From: Roseomonas sp.
GTDB lineage: Bacteria > Pseudomonadota > Alphaproteobacteria > Acetobacterales > Acetobacteraceae
Assembly: GCA_020249505.1 (NCBI GenBank)
Contig: JADCFN010000003.1
Location: 1 to 64,000, forward strand
Direction of reading: 5' to 3'
DNA: 64,000 bases
Both the position numbers and the translations under genes were made by a program. Under the pieces are notes generated by a model that saw only the letters and a program-made list of their open reading frames with translations, ran no database searches and had not been told where the DNA came from. Below are positions 61,460-64,000 of this stretch, one piece after another; positions within the stretch are counted from its first letter, which is position 1, and every line of letters starts with the position of its first letter.

Positions 61460-63412
61460 TCAGGTGAAACGAGCGTGAAGCGCGGCGCGCACTTCATCCA
61501 AAACACCAGCCCAATCGCCGATATGCTTTTGGCGAAACAACCGAATGGAAGTGTACCAAGGGCTTTCTTGGCGATCGAGCAGCCACCGCCAATCCGGATT
61601 GAATGGCAGCATGACCCAGCATTCGCGACCCATGCTGCCCGCCAGATGCGCCAAGCTGGTATCGACCGTGATGATCAAATCCATCTCCGCGATCAGCGCG
61701 GCAGTATCTTCAAAATCCGTGATCTCAGAATCAAAAACACGTAACCGCGATACCGCTGAAACGGCCGCGTAATCGGATGTTGGCATGGCTTTCTGAATAC
61801 CGAACCAGTCTGCGCTTTCATCAGCAACCGAAAGGAAATCCCGCAAGGGCATTGATCGGTTATGGTCATTGGCATGGCCCGCACTACCGCGCCACGCAAT
61901 GCCGATCCGAGGGCGATCACCGGGCCCAAGACGTGCGCACCAAATGGCACGGCGCGCATCATCCACCGCCCAGATGGGCGCGGGCGGGATGGTTTCCAAA
62001 CTTGTGGCGAATGCAAGCGGCAGGCTCATCAATGGGCATTGCAGCATCGCATTGGCCGGGACTGCTTCCACCACCTGCATGTCTGGCATTACTCTGCGAA
62101 TAAGGGGTGCTAGTTCCGGTTGCACCATCAACGCCACATCAGCACCCTTTTCCTGCAGCAGCGGCGCGTAGCGAATGAATTGTATCGCATCCCCAAAACC
62201 CTGCTCCGAATGCAGAAGGATACACCGCCCGGCAATTTCCTGTGCGCCAGTCCAAAGCGGCAGGCCGAAATCCTGAAAACCAACCGGGATTTTCTTGCGT
62301 TTGCGCGCTTCCCATAGGCGCCAACCCTCAGTGAAGTTGCCAAGCAAAAGGCATGTCAGTGACTTGTTGAATTGTGCCTCGGCGAAATCGGGTGCCAATC
62401 GTAAGGCGTGATTGTAACAATCCAATGCCACAGTGTGATTGCCAAGCGCCGCTTCCGCCAAGCCAAGATCATTCAGCGCCATTAGCTGCGCGGGCGCGAC
62501 GCGCAGGGAAAGCCGATAAGCTTCTGCCGCCTTGGCGTAATCACTGCGCTTCCAATGCACCCCGGCTGCGTTGTAATGCGCTGCAGCGTTTGCCGGATCA
62601 CACCGCACCGCTTGCCCAAAACTCTCCAGCGCCGCATCGGGCTGTTCAAGGCCGAGCTGCGCCAAGCCACGATTATTCCAAGCCGCTGCAAAACCAGGCG
62701 CTAGTGCAATGGCGCGCTCAGCCGCCGATAAAGCCTGCGCATAGTCTTCCAAATCCAGCAGCACCGCCGCGCGGTTATTATGCGCCGGCGCGTAAGACGG
62801 ATTGAGTGTTATTGCCTGCTCCAGCGCCACCAGCGCCGCGTTTGGTTCACCAAGCCGTTTGAGCACCAACCCCTTGTTCAGGAAGGCACCGAAAAACCCT
62901 GGTGCTAACGCCAGCGCCGTGTCAATTTCCCGCAAGGCGTCCTGCAATGCGCCGCTTTCCATCAGCGCCACGCCACGATCATTCAAATAATCAGCATTGT
63001 GCGGTTCAAGCGTCAGGGCGCGTCCAAAGGCGCCGGCTGCTTCCTGATGCCGGCCCAACGCCTGCAAACTTTTACCCAGACCATGCAGTGCCGGATGGGC
63101 GCGCGGATCGAGCTTTGTCGCTTTCTGAAAAGCATCAACTGCGTCACGAAACGCCTCGGTTTCAAAGTAGGCATAACCGAGGGTAGCCCAGATCATGGCA
63201 TTGCGTTGATCTGCCTGAGATGCCTTCTTCAACCAACGGACCGCATCGGGCATTTGTCTGCGTTGCAGGCAAATCACACCTAGAATGTGCAAAGCCCCTG
63301 GGTGGCGTGGTGAAGCGCGTAGAATTTGTTCCGCACCCGCCTGAGCAGCGTCCAACCTCCCCTGCTGCATCACCAGTTGCACTTGGCCCCAAAGCATGGC
63401 GGGCGGCATCAT
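61460..63412 (-). CDS. TPR-repeat glycosyltransferase
   Basis: This 650-residue cytosolic protein has about 9-10 tetratricopeptide repeats (roughly residues 5-370) fused to a GT-B-type glycosyltransferase domain (about 380-650) with LHSEQGFGDAIQFIRYAPLLQ, IGIAWRGSAGHANDHNRSM and ITVDTSLAHLAGSMGRECWVMLPFNPDWRW. That layout is the one annotated as TPR-containing glycosyltransferase (GT9/GT41-like), which can modify proteins or surface glycans. ATG at 63412, AGGA upstream. It follows the DUF3576 gene by 33 bases. Confidence 0.9.
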   Translation of the reverse strand: MMPPAMLWGQVQLVMQQGRLDAAQAGAEQILRASPRHPGALHILGVICLQRRQMPDAVRWLKKASQADQRNAMIWATLGYAYFETEAFRDAVDAFQKATKLDPRAHPALHGLGKSLQALGRHQEAAGAFGRALTLEPHNADYLNDRGVALMESGALQDALREIDTALALAPGFFGAFLNKGLVLKRLGEPNAALVALEQAITLNPSYAPAHNNRAAVLLDLEDYAQALSAAERAIALAPGFAAAWNNRGLAQLGLEQPDAALESFGQAVRCDPANAAAHYNAAGVHWKRSDYAKAAEAYRLSLRVAPAQLMALNDLGLAEAALGNHTVALDCYNHALRLAPDFAEAQFNKSLTCLLLGNFTEGWRLWEARKRKKIPVGFQDFGLPLWTGAQEIAGRCILLHSEQGFGDAIQFIRYAPLLQEKGADVALMVQPELAPLIRRVMPDMQVVEAVPANAMLQCPLMSLPLAFATSLETIPPAPIWAVDDARRAIWCARLGPGDRPRIGIAWRGSAGHANDHNRSMPLRDFLSVADESADWFGIQKAMPTSDYAAVSAVSRLRVFDSEITDFEDTAALIAEMDLIITVDTSLAHLAGSMGRECWVMLPFNPDWRWLLDRQESPWYTSIRLFRQKHIGDWAGVLDEVRAALHARFT

Positions 63413-63445
63413 GGCGCTGCCGATCCTGTAAAATGTCTAAGGCGC

Positions 63446-64000
63446 TCAGCGCCCCGCCGATTGGCTCCGTAATTCGCGCGCGCGGGCCAATACCTTGTCT
63501 TCCAATTCAGCCGCCGTCGCGGCACTGATCGGCGCATCCACCCAGCCGCCTGGCCCACGCACCTGACGGAACAGCGAAATCCGCACGCCATCAGAGCGGA
63601 GCTGCCGTCCAAGCACATAAGCGGTCGCCTTGAAACGTTCATTGGAAACAGCCGCAGGTGCATGCCAATCCGTAATAATAACACCACCAAAGGGATCGGC
63701 CGAGGCCAGCGGCATGAAGGAAAGCGTATCAAGCGTGGCACGCCACAGAAAGGCATTCACGCCAAGCCCGCCGCCGCCAGCGCCGCCCTCCTGACCTTTT
63801 TCGGTGCCGCCGCCAAAAATGGTAATGCCGCCTGAAGTCCCTGCCGCCGAGGTCGCGCGCAGCAATTGTTCGCGCTTGCTGTCCGTGTTGTATTCGTCGC
63901 GCTCAACCTCTCGGACCTGCGAGGAATCTGCACTACACGCAGCTACGACCAGCGCGAGCGGCAAAACTAGGGTGTTGCGAGGAAAAAGGGACAGGTCGCG
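63446..64000 (-). CDS. DUF3576 lipoprotein, 5' end beyond the window
   Basis: The frame is open to the right edge, reading RDLSLFPRNTLVLPLALVVAAC at the start: a lipoprotein signal whose initiator lies outside the window. The visible mature part contains DEYNTDSKREQLLRA, GGITIFGGG, GLGVNAFLWRATLDTLSFMPLASADPFGGVIITDWH and ISLFRQVRGPGGWVDA, matching DUF3576. A TTG at 63964 is an unlikely start because the signal peptide would be too short. Function is unknown; an envelope role is likely. Confidence 0.85.
   Translation of the reverse strand, partial: RDLSLFPRNTLVLPLALVVAACSADSSQVREVERDEYNTDSKREQLLRATSAAGTSGGITIFGGGTEKGQEGGAGGGGLGVNAFLWRATLDTLSFMPLASADPFGGVIITDWHAPAAVSNERFKATAYVLGRQLRSDGVRISLFRQVRGPGGWVDAPISAATAAELEDKVLARARELRSQSAGR

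Overview
The window is chromosomal DNA from a fairly GC-rich alphaproteobacterium, most likely an Acetobacteraceae/Rhodospirillales species close to Roseomonas. This is inferred from a circularly permuted two-piece tmRNA gene, an hflK-hflC-DUF2065-Do protease operon, a DUF3576 lipoprotein, two Bug-type (TctC-like) solute-binding proteins, bactofilin and flavin-dependent ThyX. No database search was possible, so the taxon is an inference.

Layout. 0.2-9.9 kb: a Bug receptor, then a membrane protein quality-control operon (HflK, HflC, DUF2065, Do protease), Mrp/ApbC, ThyX with a small membrane protein, an M20 amidohydrolase, and the permuted tmRNA beside sspB, its ClpXP adaptor. 9.9-15 kb: a giant alpha-2-macroglobulin. 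15-26 kb: a catabolic/transport block with a four-gene operon (Bug receptor, GMC oxidoreductase, MDR oxidoreductase, MFS exporter) on the minus strand, then a CoA-transferase, an SMP-30 lactonase and HyuB/HyuA. 26-30.3 kb: small envelope proteins, an AEC carrier, bactofilin, an EI24 membrane protein and a PfkB sugar/adenosine kinase. 30.5-36.8 kb: TypA, a cluster of hairpins, a WYL regulator divergent from two small genes, a DUF1185 protein, threonine aldolase and a Gfo/Idh/MocA dehydrogenase. 37-42 kb: PbpC, then a MoxR ATPase/VWA protein pair interrupted by an alpha/beta hydrolase gene with different codon use. 42-47.2 kb: an aminotransferase, an ADP-forming acyl-CoA ligase, a 2-hydroxyacid dehydrogenase and an SDR, apparently a glyoxylate/hydroxyacid block. 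47.2-47.5 kb: tRNA-Leu(CAA) and tRNA-His(GTG). 47.5-54.3 kb: an MFS transporter, an Asp/Glu racemase-like protein, DinB, a double GNAT, two paralogous aspartate-type aminotransferases separated by a GNAT, and a lipoprotein. 54.3-58.1 kb: a polyamine-type ABC transporter. 58.2-61.4 kb: an orphan module of phage tail-appendage genes (C-terminal LLLE-type protein, tailspike-like pectate-lyase fold protein, tail fibre-like protein) behind a near-consensus promoter. 61.5-64 kb: a TPR-glycosyltransferase and a DUF3576 lipoprotein running off the right edge.

Most of the window is ordinary core and catabolic genome. The parts that merit a second look are the tmRNA (adjacent to sspB, with an unusual T-loop), the isolated tail-appendage module facing a TPR-glycosyltransferase, the hydrolase inserted in the MoxR/VWA operon, and the three-hairpin array after typA. 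No CRISPR array, rRNA, insertion sequence or integrase was recognised.
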